Origin: DMER64 sp964600385
GTDB taxonomy: Bacteria; Bacteroidota; Bacteroidia; Bacteroidales; UBA932
DNA length: 29,423 bases
NCBI GenBank assembly: GCA_964600385.1
Contig: CAZRJC010000023.1
Coordinates: 1-29,423 of the forward strand
Direction: 5' to 3'
Part shown: positions 1 through 8,077 of the stretch, in pieces
How positions within the stretch are numbered: position 1 is the stretch's first letter
Layout of the letters: each line of letters begins with the position of its first letter
Made by a program: the position numbers and the translations under genes
Notes under the pieces: generated by a model
Told to the model about the DNA's origin: nothing
Databases searched by the model: none
Seen by the model: only the letters and a program-made list of their open reading frames with translations

Positions 1-635
1 TCAATGTAGCGATGGAGTGAGACAACCCCCATCCCGGCCATGGAATAGCCACCCAGCGTCACTTCACGGGGAAAAGGTATGCCTTTTGTGCCGAAGTATT
101 CGGCAGCCGATATGTGCATGTCATAAGCCACGCGTGCTGTATTCTCAGAGAACAAAAAAGGATATTCCACCTGTTTACTCACTCCGTATCCCAGCAGATC
201 GGGGATGATGACCGTGTATCCGAAAAAACTCAGGACGCCTTCGAAGGTCATCAATGTTTCGCTTCCCACGTTGGATTTATCTACTTTGGCCGAAGGCAGG
301 AAGAGCAGCAGTCCTTTGGACTTTCCGTCCGCAGGACGCATGATCAGGCCCGAGGCAAGGATTTCGTTTCCCCTTGGATCACGGGTGAGATACGAAATGG
401 CGGTGCTTGTAACGCTGGCCGAGGTATCCAGCAACCGGATAACTTTACTGAATTGAGATTCATCAAGTGAAGGATAGATAGATTTTATGGATTCGATCAT
501 GTACGAAAATCCAAATGTATTTTCTTTCAGGACTTCCACAAATCTGCCATTTTCCGTAACGGGAAAGTCCATGTACTTTGCACAAGATGAAACAAGTAGC
601 ATACAGCAACAGAAAAAAAGATGTATTTTGTTCAT
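1..635 (-). CDS. Alpha/beta-hydrolase lipoprotein, 3' end missing
   Basis: This gene starts at 635 and runs off the left edge, so only 211 N-terminal residues are visible. The translation begins with a lipoprotein signal peptide (MNKIHLFFCCCMLLVSSC, lipidated Cys18), placing the protein in the periplasm or on an outer-membrane face. The body has the start of an alpha/beta-hydrolase fold: a strand rich in Leu (LLLFLPSAK, residues 109-117), the segment VIIPDLLGYG at 142-151, and a nucleophile elbow GYSMAG at 196-201 with Ser198 as the probable catalytic serine. The catalytic Asp and His would lie outside the window. The arrangement resembles bacterial secretory-lipase or esterase-like proteins, but the substrate cannot be told. 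It is divergent from the amidophosphoribosyltransferase-like gene with only 42 bp between the two start codons. A minus-strand TATATTTG box lies 20 bp upstream of the start. Confidence 0.8.
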   Translation of the reverse strand, partial: MNKIHLFFCCCMLLVSSCAKYMDFPVTENGRFVEVLKENTFGFSYMIESIKSIYPSLDESQFSKVIRLLDTSASVTSTAISYLTRDPRGNEILASGLIMRPADGKSKGLLLFLPSAKVDKSNVGSETLMTFEGVLSFFGYTVIIPDLLGYGVSKQVEYPFLFSENTARVAYDMHISAAEYFGTKGIPFPREVTLGGYSMAGMGVVSLHRYI

Positions 636-655
636 ATTCCGGGAAGGTATTTATA

Positions 656-663
656 CAAATATA
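656..663 (-). promoter_or_regulatory. -7 promoter box for the alpha/beta-hydrolase gene
   Basis: Read on the minus strand this is TATATTTG, an exact match to the Bacteroidetes TAnnTTTG -7 element, 20 bp before the start at 635. No clear TTTG -33 element is visible. It is separated by one base from the plus-strand box of the divergent gene, so the two promoters probably compete for polymerase. Confidence 0.55.
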
Positions 664-664
664 G

Positions 665-672
665 TATTTTTG
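665..672 (+). promoter_or_regulatory. -7 promoter box for the amidophosphoribosyltransferase-like gene
   Basis: The sequence TATTTTTG matches TAnnTTTG and ends only 5 bp before the ATG at 678. Transcription would start at or next to the start codon, so the mRNA may be leaderless. The box lies in a T-rich run, so chance is possible. Confidence 0.5.
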
Positions 673-677
673 TGCCC

Positions 678-2546
678 ATGGAAAAATTGAAGCATGAATG
701 CGGTATAGCCTTGATCAGGTTAAGGAAGCCACTCGAATATTATGAAAAGAAATACGGCTCATGGAAGTATGGCCTCCAGAAGTTGTATCTGCTTATGGAA
801 AAGCAACATAACAGGGGACAGGAAGGAGCCGGACTGGCTTCTGTAAAACTGGATGTTCCGGCCGGACATGAGTATGTTTTCCGGGAACGGGAACTGGGAT
901 CAGATGCCATAAGTGCTCTTTTCGAAACGGTTAACAGCCAGTTCAGGGGACATCCGACAACCGCAACCTATGCCAAGGATAACCTTCCGTTTGCCGGTGA
1001 ACTCTATATGGGGCATTTGCGTTACAGCACTACGGGAAGAACGGGCATATCCTACGTCCATCCTTTTCTACGCCGTAATAACTGGTGTGCCAAAACACTT
1101 TTGTTGTGCGGCAACTTCAATCTGACCAACGTAGGAGAGGTTTTTGATTCGCTCACAGCCATAGGGCAACATCCCAGGGGAACCGCAGACACCCACATCC
1201 TGGTGGAACAGATGGGCCACCGCCTGGATATGGAGGTTCAATACCTGTACGATACCTGTTATGCAGAAGGCCTGCGCGGCCCGGAACTGACCAGGGAAAT
1301 TGATAAGCGTCTGGATTGCACCAGTCTGCTTAAAAAGTGTGCTCCCCTTTGGGACGGAGGTTATGCCATTGCCGGTATTACCGGTTCGGGCGAAATGTTT
1401 TGCATGCGCGATCCCTGGGGAATCCGGCCTGCATTTTATTATTATGACGATGAAATTGTGGTAGTGGCATCGGAAAGACCGGTCATTCAGACCGTTTTGA
1501 ATGTCCAGTCAGACGATGTGAATGAATTGGCTGCCGGAAGTGCCATCCTGGTGGGAAGAAGCGGAAAGGTATATGTTAATGAAATTATTACCCCGCAGGT
1601 AGTAAAACCCTGTTCATTCGAACGCATCTATTTCTCCCGCGGAAGCGATGTGGATATCTATAACGAACGCAAAAAACTGGGAAGCAATCTTGTACATCCC
1701 ATACTCAAAGCGGTGGAGTATGATTTTCATCATACTGTCTTTTCTTTTATTCCCAATACGGCCGAGGTGGCCTATTACGGCATGCTTCAGGGTCTGGAAG
1801 GTTTTCTGAACGACCGCAAACGGGATGAGATACTGGAAATAGGTGACAAGATTACCAATCAGCAACTTACCGAGATTCTCTCGCGTCGGGTCAGAACCGA
1901 AAAAGTGGCGGTAAAGGATATCAAGCTCCGTACTTTCATTACCGAAGGCAAGACACGTGACGACCTGGCAGCCCACGTCTATGACATTACCTACGGAACC
2001 ATTAATCCCGGAGTGGACAATCTGGTAGTGATCGACGACAGTATTGTACGCGGCACTACGTTAAAACAGAGTATCATAAAGATACTGGACCGGTTACATC
2101 CCAGGAAGATTGTGATTGTGTCGTCCTCTCCCCAGGTCCGCTATCCCGACTGTTACGGAATTGACATGTCCAGCATGGGGCAGTTTATTGCTTTCAGGGC
2201 AGCCATTGCCTTACTCGAAGAAAGGGGCATGCAGCATGTAATTGACACTGCCTATGAAAATGCGCTGGATTTTCTGAACAATCCCGAAGCGGAAATGATT
2301 AATCATGCCAAAGCCATATACACTCCCTTCACGGCAGACGAAATATCTATAAAGATAGCTGAACTGCTTACTCCCGAAGATACTTCGGCCGAGGTGGAAA
2401 TCGTTTACCAAAGCCTTGAAGGTTTGCACGATGCCTGTCCCGGACACGAGGGTGACTGGTATTTTTCCGGAGACTATCCCACGCGGGGAGGTATGAGGTG
2501 GGTTAACAAGGCTTTTGTTGAATACATAGAAAGCAGCCGGTCATAG
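678..2546 (+). CDS. Amidophosphoribosyltransferase-like protein (long PurF-type)
   Basis: This 622-residue protein combines an N-terminal Ntn-type glutamine amidotransferase domain with a C-terminal phosphoribosyltransferase domain. The family makes 5-phosphoribosylamine from PRPP and glutamine in the first step of purine synthesis. The start at 678 (MEKLKHECGIAL) fits the family, whereas an upstream ATG at 621 would add 19 unlikely residues. Cys8 would be the nucleophile exposed by removal of a seven-residue propeptide. NRGQEGAG near residue 50 belongs to the amidotransferase domain, and VVIDDSIVRGTT at 450-461 is the PRPP-binding motif. The protein is longer than canonical PurF (about 470-505 residues). 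It looks like the long paralogue that I recall from Bacteroidales genomes beside a normal PurF, so the exact reaction is less certain than the family. Its last 6 bp overlap the convergent MarR gene. Confidence 0.85.
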   Translation: MEKLKHECGIALIRLRKPLEYYEKKYGSWKYGLQKLYLLMEKQHNRGQEGAGLASVKLDVPAGHEYVFRERELGSDAISALFETVNSQFRGHPTTATYAKDNLPFAGELYMGHLRYSTTGRTGISYVHPFLRRNNWCAKTLLLCGNFNLTNVGEVFDSLTAIGQHPRGTADTHILVEQMGHRLDMEVQYLYDTCYAEGLRGPELTREIDKRLDCTSLLKKCAPLWDGGYAIAGITGSGEMFCMRDPWGIRPAFYYYDDEIVVVASERPVIQTVLNVQSDDVNELAAGSAILVGRSGKVYVNEIITPQVVKPCSFERIYFSRGSDVDIYNERKKLGSNLVHPILKAVEYDFHHTVFSFIPNTAEVAYYGMLQGLEGFLNDRKRDEILEIGDKITNQQLTEILSRRVRTEKVAVKDIKLRTFITEGKTRDDLAAHVYDITYGTINPGVDNLVVIDDSIVRGTTLKQSIIKILDRLHPRKIVIVSSSPQVRYPDCYGIDMSSMGQFIAFRAAIALLEERGMQHVIDTAYENALDFLNNPEAEMINHAKAIYTPFTADEISIKIAELLTPEDTSAEVEIVYQSLEGLHDACPGHEGDWYFSGDYPTRGGMRWVNKAFVEYIESSRS

Positions 2547-2900
2547 CAACTTTTTAAGCAGGCCCGGTACTTCCACTTTATCCCGTTTGATTTCGGTCAG
2601 ACGTTCTTTCCCTTTTTGAGAAAGTTTAAAGAACATTTTCCGGTGGTCATTACTTCCAAGGAATCTTTCAATCAGCTCTTTGGATTCGGCTGAACGGAGC
2701 ACTTTCGAGGTGTGCGAGGCGGTCAGCCCGGTTTTTTCGGAAATATCAGAAGCAGAAAAGGGAGTCTTCCGGTTTTCCTGGTCCAGACAGCACAACAACA
2801 TGGCCTCGTTCAACGTAACGTCATGTGCGCGTATCAGTTCATTTTCAAACTCGGAGAGAGCCATGAAGACTTCCCTCATCAGGCATATGGAATTATTCAT
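2541..2900 (-). CDS. MarR-family winged-helix regulator
   Basis: This 119-residue protein has a compact winged-helix DNA-binding fold of MarR type. The segment FSASDISEKTGLTASHTSKVLRSAESKELIER (about residues 48-79) gives the helix-turn-helix and recognition helix. It is followed by a wing with the DHRKMFFKLSQKGKERL pattern typical of MarR proteins. It is shorter than the usual 140-150 residues, mainly in the dimerisation helices. The start at 2900 is supported by a TGATG overlap with the stop of the upstream sulfur-relay fusion, so translation is probably coupled and both lie on one mRNA. A reasonable inference is that it senses a redox or sulfur signal and controls this operon; nothing in the sequence names the ligand. 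Its 3' end overlaps the convergent gene by 6 bp. Confidence 0.82.
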   Translation of the reverse strand: MNNSICLMREVFMALSEFENELIRAHDVTLNEAMLLCCLDQENRKTPFSASDISEKTGLTASHTSKVLRSAESKELIERFLGSNDHRKMFFKLSQKGKERLTEIKRDKVEVPGLLKKLL

Positions 2901-5410
2901 CAGATGAAAAGGTTTATGTTTGCTTCGTCAGCTCGGTTCATATAAGTGGCCACTCCGCCAATAGTTACATTGTCAAGCAACTCCTCGCGTTTAACACCCA
3001 TGACATCCATGGACATCTGGCAGGCAATGAATTCCACGCCGTTATCAATGGCCTGCTGCCTGAGAGACTCCAGTGAGTCAATCCCGCGCAGTTTCATGAC
3101 ATAGCGCATCATCCGGGGCCCCATGCCGAACATATTCATTTTGGATAATTTGAGTCCTTTTGAATGGGACGGCATCATCATGCCGAACATCTTGCCAAAG
3201 AGGTCTTTGTTTACTTTGGGTTTCCGGCTTTTCTTGATAACGTTCAGTCCCCAGAAAGTGAAGAAAATAGTTACATGCTGACCGGTAGCAGCAGCTCCGT
3301 TGGCGAGTACGAAAGTGGCCAGGGCCTTGTCCATGTCGTCGCTGAACATGATGAGTGTCTTGCCTTTGCCTGGCGATACACTTACCGGAACACGGTCGTC
3401 CTGTACTGCGCTTTTCTTTTCCACAACAGCCTTGAAAACACCTTCCGAGGAACTCTGCTCAATAAGAATATTACCGGTTGTTTTGCACCAGGCCTCGGCG
3501 TCACGCGCGAATCCGGGATCTGTGGCTTCAATTTCTATTCGTTGTCCGGGCTCGATCTCGTCAATGCTTTTCTTCATTCTCAGAATAGGGCCGGGACATT
3601 GCATGCCGCACGCATCTATCTTGATTGTGTGGATATTCATGCTTTCGGCTTTAACTCCGGGTTTTATTCCGGCACCGGACGGATCCCCCGAATCGGAAAA
3701 GGTTCCCCGGTTAACGGGCTGTGGAGCGACAATACCTGTTTTGGACTCTGTAACCGCTTCGTAGGTTTTGTAACCTCCCGACAGGTTATAGACTTCCATA
3801 AAGCCGTTCTGCATGAGTATCCTGGAGGCCAGATAACCTCTGAGCCCTATGGCACAGAATATATACAAGGGTTTACCGGCAGGAATCTCGTGTATTCTTT
3901 CCCTGAGATTGTCCACCGGAATGTTCATGGCTCCAGGAATGGAACCCAGCCGGTTTTCTTCCCTGGTGCGCACGTCAATCAGAACGGAATTTTCGGGGTT
4001 AAGATCGCGTATTTCGCGCCAGTAGGCGGGTTTCATTTTGCCGGTCAGGATATTGGATGCAACATACCCTGCAATGGCCACCGGGTCTTTAGCCGATGAG
4101 AAAGGAGGGGCATAGACATGTTCTATGCCAATGAGATCGTAAATGGTTCCCTTGTGCTTGATTACCTGCGCAATGGCATCAATGCGCTTGTCAACGCCGC
4201 TGAATCCCACAATCTGACCCCCGTATATCTGCCCGTTTTCGGGACTGAATGTGATCTTGATACTCAGTTGTCTGGCGTTAGGATAATAACCGGCGTGTGA
4301 ATTCGAATGGGTAGTGGACGAAATATATTTGATGTTTTCTGCTTTCAGGCGTTTGGCCGAGAGACCGGTGGCCGCCACTGTAAGATCAAAAATTTTGGCA
4401 ATGGAGGTGCCAATGGACCCTTCGTAACGAATCCTGTTTCCTTCGGTCATATTGTCGGCAGCAATACGACCCTGACGATTGGCCGGACCGGCCAGATAAT
4501 TGAGCCAGGGCTTACCGGTAATGGGATGAGGAAATTCAATAGCGTCACCAACGGCATAGATATCGGGATGAGAGGTTTGTAAGAACTCGTTTACTGAAAT
4601 ACCGCCTGCTGTCCCAATGGTCAGCCCGGCTTCTCTGGCCAGTTTCGTTTCCGGACGCACCCCAATGGACAGAATCACCAGGTCTGCATGAAGACGGCTT
4701 CCGTCCTGCAGCTGAAGGGTAAGACTACCTTTCTCATCGGCCTCCGGAACGTTATTATAGGAGAATGAGGAGACCGCCTGTTTCAGATAGAGGGCAACGC
4801 CTTTTTGAATCAGATGCTGGCGGACGAGAGACGCCATTGAAAAATCGATAGGGGCCATCACCTGGTCGGCCATTTCTACAATAGAAACATTGGCTCCTGT
4901 GGCATGCAGGTTTTCAGCCATTTCCAGCCCGATGAAACCGGCGCCCACCACTACGGCATGACGTACGTTATGTGTCTGAAGATAGGATTTAATGGCATCT
5001 GTGTCGTCTACATTCCGCAAGGTGAATATACCCGGTGAATCGATACCGGGCAGGGGCGGTTTTACAGGGACTGCACCCGGAGAGAGAAGCAGTTTGTCGT
5101 AGGTTTCTTCGTATTCCCCACCGTCTTCGTTACGGGCTGTAATGGTATGGTGAGCCGGGTCTATACGGATTACCTCGGTATTGACACGAATGTCCATGTT
5201 GAACCTTTTCCCGAAACTGTAGGGAGTCTGAACGAAAAGCTTGTCACGCTCTTTTATAACTCCTCCAATGTAATAGGGAAGACCGCAATTTGCATAGGAA
5301 ATGTATTTTCCTTTTTCAAACATGATGATCTCGGCTTTTTCATCGTTTCTTCTGATTCTGGCTGCTGTTGTGGCTCCTCCTGCCACTCCGCCGATAATTA
5401 CGTATTTCAT
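2900..5410 (-). CDS. CoA-disulfide reductase/rhodanese/TusA/DsrE fusion
   Basis: This 836-residue multidomain protein appears to handle sulfane sulfur. Residues 1-450 are an FAD/NAD(P)H pyridine-nucleotide disulfide reductase of the CoADR/Npsr type: GGVAGG at 7-12 binds FAD, the single active Cys42 lies in SYANCGLPYY, VVGAGFIGLE (154-163) binds the nicotinamide cofactor, and AVGDA (286-290) is the second FAD contact. Residues 465-550 form a rhodanese domain with active-loop Cys519 (CAIGLRG). Residues 594-655 are a TusA/SirA domain with CPGP at 605-608. Residues 683-836 are a DsrE-family domain with Cys797. Known families suggest that persulfide is released from CoA or thiol persulfides and passed between these cysteines. 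No signal peptide is present, so it is cytoplasmic. It is co-transcribed with the MarR gene behind a promoter at 5447-5454. Confidence 0.9.
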   Translation of the reverse strand: MKYVIIGGVAGGATTAARIRRNDEKAEIIMFEKGKYISYANCGLPYYIGGVIKERDKLFVQTPYSFGKRFNMDIRVNTEVIRIDPAHHTITARNEDGGEYEETYDKLLLSPGAVPVKPPLPGIDSPGIFTLRNVDDTDAIKSYLQTHNVRHAVVVGAGFIGLEMAENLHATGANVSIVEMADQVMAPIDFSMASLVRQHLIQKGVALYLKQAVSSFSYNNVPEADEKGSLTLQLQDGSRLHADLVILSIGVRPETKLAREAGLTIGTAGGISVNEFLQTSHPDIYAVGDAIEFPHPITGKPWLNYLAGPANRQGRIAADNMTEGNRIRYEGSIGTSIAKIFDLTVAATGLSAKRLKAENIKYISSTTHSNSHAGYYPNARQLSIKITFSPENGQIYGGQIVGFSGVDKRIDAIAQVIKHKGTIYDLIGIEHVYAPPFSSAKDPVAIAGYVASNILTGKMKPAYWREIRDLNPENSVLIDVRTREENRLGSIPGAMNIPVDNLRERIHEIPAGKPLYIFCAIGLRGYLASRILMQNGFMEVYNLSGGYKTYEAVTESKTGIVAPQPVNRGTFSDSGDPSGAGIKPGVKAESMNIHTIKIDACGMQCPGPILRMKKSIDEIEPGQRIEIEATDPGFARDAEAWCKTTGNILIEQSSSEGVFKAVVEKKSAVQDDRVPVSVSPGKGKTLIMFSDDMDKALATFVLANGAAATGQHVTIFFTFWGLNVIKKSRKPKVNKDLFGKMFGMMMPSHSKGLKLSKMNMFGMGPRMMRYVMKLRGIDSLESLRQQAIDNGVEFIACQMSMDVMGVKREELLDNVTIGGVATYMNRADEANINLFI

Positions 5411-5446
5411 AATGCCCTTTATTTAATGTCCAATAAAAATTATTTA

Positions 5447-5454
5447 CAAATATA
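5447..5454 (-). promoter_or_regulatory. -7 promoter box for the sulfur-relay operon
   Basis: The minus strand reads TATATTTG, an exact TAnnTTTG element, 36 bp upstream of the start at 5410 in an AT-rich 133-bp divergent spacer. No convincing -33 TTTG is seen. Confidence 0.55.
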
Positions 5455-5514
5455 AATATTTCCATTGGAAAATAAAAATTTATTACAAAAAAACTACTTA
5501 CCGAATATTAGATG

Positions 5515-5522
5515 TAAATTTG
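5515..5522 (+). promoter_or_regulatory. -7 promoter box for the fucosidase operon
   Basis: TAAATTTG matches TAnnTTTG and lies 21 bp upstream of the ATG at 5544. It faces away from the sulfur-relay promoter in the same intergenic spacer. Confidence 0.55.
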
Positions 5523-5543
5523 TAAGAGAACAAACCGGCATTC

Positions 5544-6962
5544 ATGATGATAAAGATTACGTCTGTTTTATGCCTCTCAATCACACTTATTTGTGTTGCC
5601 TGCGGTCAGGTCTCCGTACCGGAACCTTACGGCCCTGTTCCGTCTTCTCAACAACTGGAGTGGCAGAAGATGGAATATTATATGTTTGTTCATTTCGGGC
5701 CCAACACCTTTACGGATAAAGAATGGGGAGACGGTAGCGAAAATCCGGACGTTTTCAATCCCTCGTCGCTTGATTGCCGTCAGTGGGCAGCAACAGCCAA
5801 AGCAGCCGGAATGAAAGGCATCATCATCACCGCCAAGCATCACGACGGCTTTTGCCTTTGGCCTAGTCTCACGAGCACTCATACGGTAAAGGAAAGCTCC
5901 TGGAGAGAGGGAAAGGGAGATGTCCTTAAAGAGCTTTCGCAGGCATGCAGCGAATACGGGATCCATTTTGGTGTCTATCTTTCTCCCTGGGACCGCAATC
6001 ATCCGGCTTACGGAACGCCGGAGTACAATAAAATATTTGTACAGGCGCTTGCCGAGGTCCATACTTCCTACGGGCCGGTGTTTGAGCAATGGTTCGACGG
6101 AGCTTGCGGGGAAGAGATGGAATTTGCCTATGACTGGGAACTTTTCAACCAGACCGTATTCTCACATCATCCCGATGCGATTATATTCAGTGATACAGGA
6201 CCCGGGTGCCGCTGGATAGGCAACGAGCAGGGTGTGGCCGGAGAAACCAACTGGTCGCGCATGACTACAGACGGATTCACACCCGGAAAAGGTGCTCCTG
6301 CAACGGAGATACTAAATACAGGTCAGGCAGACGGAAAATACTGGATACCGGGCGAAGCCGATGTTTCCATCCGTCCGGGATGGTTTTACAGTCCGGCTAC
6401 GGACAGCGAACAAAAAACGGTGGAATCGTTGATGGAGATATATTATTCTTCTGTCGGGAGGAATGCCAATCTGTTACTAAACGTACCGCCCGATCGGGAA
6501 GGACGCATTCACAAAGCCGATTCACTGAGGCTCATGGAATTCCGCCAGGCACGGGAACGGGCATTCTCCAACAATCTGGCCCGGGAAGCCAGGATCCATG
6601 CTTCGTCCGTCAGGGAACCGGAACGGATATATGCACCCAAAAGAATACTGGATGGTAAATACGATACCTACTGGACAACGGACGATTCTACATCAAGTGC
6701 AAGTATTTTATTGGTACTGAGACGTCCAAAACCTGTTCAGATGCTTCTTATTCAGGAATATATCCCGCTGGGACAACGTATCAATCATGTACACGTTGAG
6801 TGTTATGACATACAGGCAGGGGCATGGGTACAGACGGCAGAGGCCACTACAATAGGCTATAAACGAATACTGCGTTTTCCGGCCGTTCATACAGACAGTG
6901 TCAGAATAAATGTATGTGCCACACCGGTAAACCCTGTAATAAACAATGTTGAAATCTATTAA
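5544..6962 (+). CDS. Alpha-L-fucosidase lipoprotein, GH29
   Basis: This 472-residue exported enzyme probably removes alpha-linked L-fucose from glycans with retention of configuration. The N-terminus is a lipoprotein signal ending at Cys20 (CVAC, with an unusual residue at -3). The GH29 barrel follows: YMFVHFGPNTFTDKEWGDG (46-64), AKHHDGFCLWPS (97-108), and QWFDGACGEE (182-191), where Asp185 in WFDG is the expected nucleophile. The FGPNTF-type motif suggests the subfamily usually active on branched alpha-1,3/1,4 fucosides, but this is inferred. The last 120 residues look like a discoidin (CBM32-like) beta-sandwich, with ILDGKYDTYWTTDD near 366-379. It leads a three-gene run with an AI-2E protein and a ZIP transporter at 4-bp gaps. 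It is not adjacent to the SusCD genes, so its glycan source is unclear. Confidence 0.9.
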   Translation: MMIKITSVLCLSITLICVACGQVSVPEPYGPVPSSQQLEWQKMEYYMFVHFGPNTFTDKEWGDGSENPDVFNPSSLDCRQWAATAKAAGMKGIIITAKHHDGFCLWPSLTSTHTVKESSWREGKGDVLKELSQACSEYGIHFGVYLSPWDRNHPAYGTPEYNKIFVQALAEVHTSYGPVFEQWFDGACGEEMEFAYDWELFNQTVFSHHPDAIIFSDTGPGCRWIGNEQGVAGETNWSRMTTDGFTPGKGAPATEILNTGQADGKYWIPGEADVSIRPGWFYSPATDSEQKTVESLMEIYYSSVGRNANLLLNVPPDREGRIHKADSLRLMEFRQARERAFSNNLAREARIHASSVREPERIYAPKRILDGKYDTYWTTDDSTSSASILLVLRRPKPVQMLLIQEYIPLGQRINHVHVECYDIQAGAWVQTAEATTIGYKRILRFPAVHTDSVRINVCATPVNPVINNVEIY

Positions 6963-6966
6963 CGAT

Positions 6967-8073
6967 ATGAGTAAGCTGGCAAAATATATTATAGGGTTAG
7001 TCGTAGCTGCCGTTGTTTTCTTCCTGATCTGGTATTTCAGGAATATCATTATCTATATTCTGGTGGCGGCCGTCCTTTCCCTTATTGGAAGGCCGCTTGT
7101 CAACCGCCTGACGAGTTTTCGCATAAGAAAGTTCTCTGTTTCAAAAGGACTGGCTGCCTTTCTGGTTTTGCTTCTGATGATGGCTGTTGTTGCCGGGATA
7201 TTCTGGTTTGTAGCTCCCCTGGCCGGAGAATTGGTGAACACGGTCAGCTCTCTGGACATTAAAGACATAAGCACAGCCGTCTCGGAACCGCTTCTTAAAA
7301 TAAACAACCGGCTGCATGAGTTTTTTCCCAATCTCGATCCTGCTTTTTCCATTGAGGCCTTTATCTGGCAGGAAGTAGAGAAAGTGTTTAATCCTGCCAT
7401 GATAAGCGGTCTTTTCGGATCTTTGGCTTCTTTCTTTGGCAACCTGGCCATAGCCCTGTTTTCAGTGATCTTTATCACGTTCTTTTTCCTTAAAGAACAG
7501 AATATGTTCTGGAATATGATTGTTGCACTGGTTCCCGAAAAATACGAGGAGAAGTTTTCTCATGCCATGCGGTCATCCAAAGAATTGCTTTTCAGATATT
7601 TTGTGGGCATAGTCATCGAATTGCTCATCATGACAGTTCTTATTACCATAGGACTGTTCTTTATTTCAAGGATTAATTTTCATCTGGCGGTTGTGCTGGG
7701 CTTCGTATTCGGGATAATGAACATCATCCCGTATGTGGGGCCGTTGTTGGGAGGGTCTTTTGGTGTAATCATGGCATTGGCCACTGCCTTCGGTCCCTCG
7801 GGCTATTCCAGCGTGCTGCTTTTCATTATTTCCATGGTAGCCGTTTACGGAGGTTCCAACATGCTCGATACCTACCTTATTCAGCCCTATATCTATTCGA
7901 ACAGTGTAAAGGCACATCCGCTTGAAATATTCCTTGTCATACTCATATCGGGCTATCTGGGAGGACCTTTCGGGATGCTTGTGGCGATTCCTGCCTATAC
8001 CGTCATACGGGTTTTTGCCAGCGAGTTTTTATCCCGCTTTAAAATCGTAAAACGTTTAACAGGCATTAGCTGA
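6967..8073 (+). CDS. AI-2E/PerM-family membrane transporter
   Basis: This 368-residue polytopic inner-membrane protein belongs to the AI-2E exporter-like (PerM) family. Hydrophobic helices open the protein (YIIGLVVAAVVFFLIWYF, then IIIYILVAAVLSLI), and several more occupy the C-terminal two-thirds, including IALFSVIFITFFFLKEQ and the loop FGIMNIIPYVGPLLGG, a hallmark of the family. The segment between about 85 and 150 is the less hydrophobic insert seen in these proteins. Members transport varied small molecules or sodium/protons; the substrate cannot be read from sequence. I chose the start at 6967, 4 bp after the fucosidase stop. An earlier in-frame ATG at 6946 would lie inside the fucosidase and add seven residues. 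It is probably co-transcribed with the fucosidase and the zinc transporter. Confidence 0.85.
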   Translation: MSKLAKYIIGLVVAAVVFFLIWYFRNIIIYILVAAVLSLIGRPLVNRLTSFRIRKFSVSKGLAAFLVLLLMMAVVAGIFWFVAPLAGELVNTVSSLDIKDISTAVSEPLLKINNRLHEFFPNLDPAFSIEAFIWQEVEKVFNPAMISGLFGSLASFFGNLAIALFSVIFITFFFLKEQNMFWNMIVALVPEKYEEKFSHAMRSSKELLFRYFVGIVIELLIMTVLITIGLFFISRINFHLAVVLGFVFGIMNIIPYVGPLLGGSFGVIMALATAFGPSGYSSVLLFIISMVAVYGGSNMLDTYLIQPYIYSNSVKAHPLEIFLVILISGYLGGPFGMLVAIPAYTVIRVFASEFLSRFKIVKRLTGIS

Positions 8074-8077
8074 ACCT

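Noticed and set aside
3164..4099. A 311-codon plus-strand open frame opposite the sulfur-relay fusion
   Set aside because: It lies fully inside a gene with four intact domains, has no recognisable motif and no promoter box, and is best explained as an antisense shadow.
6946..6966. Earlier start for the AI-2E protein
   Set aside because: It lies within the fucosidase coding sequence and adds residues without family support; the start 4 bp after the fucosidase stop fits the operon better.
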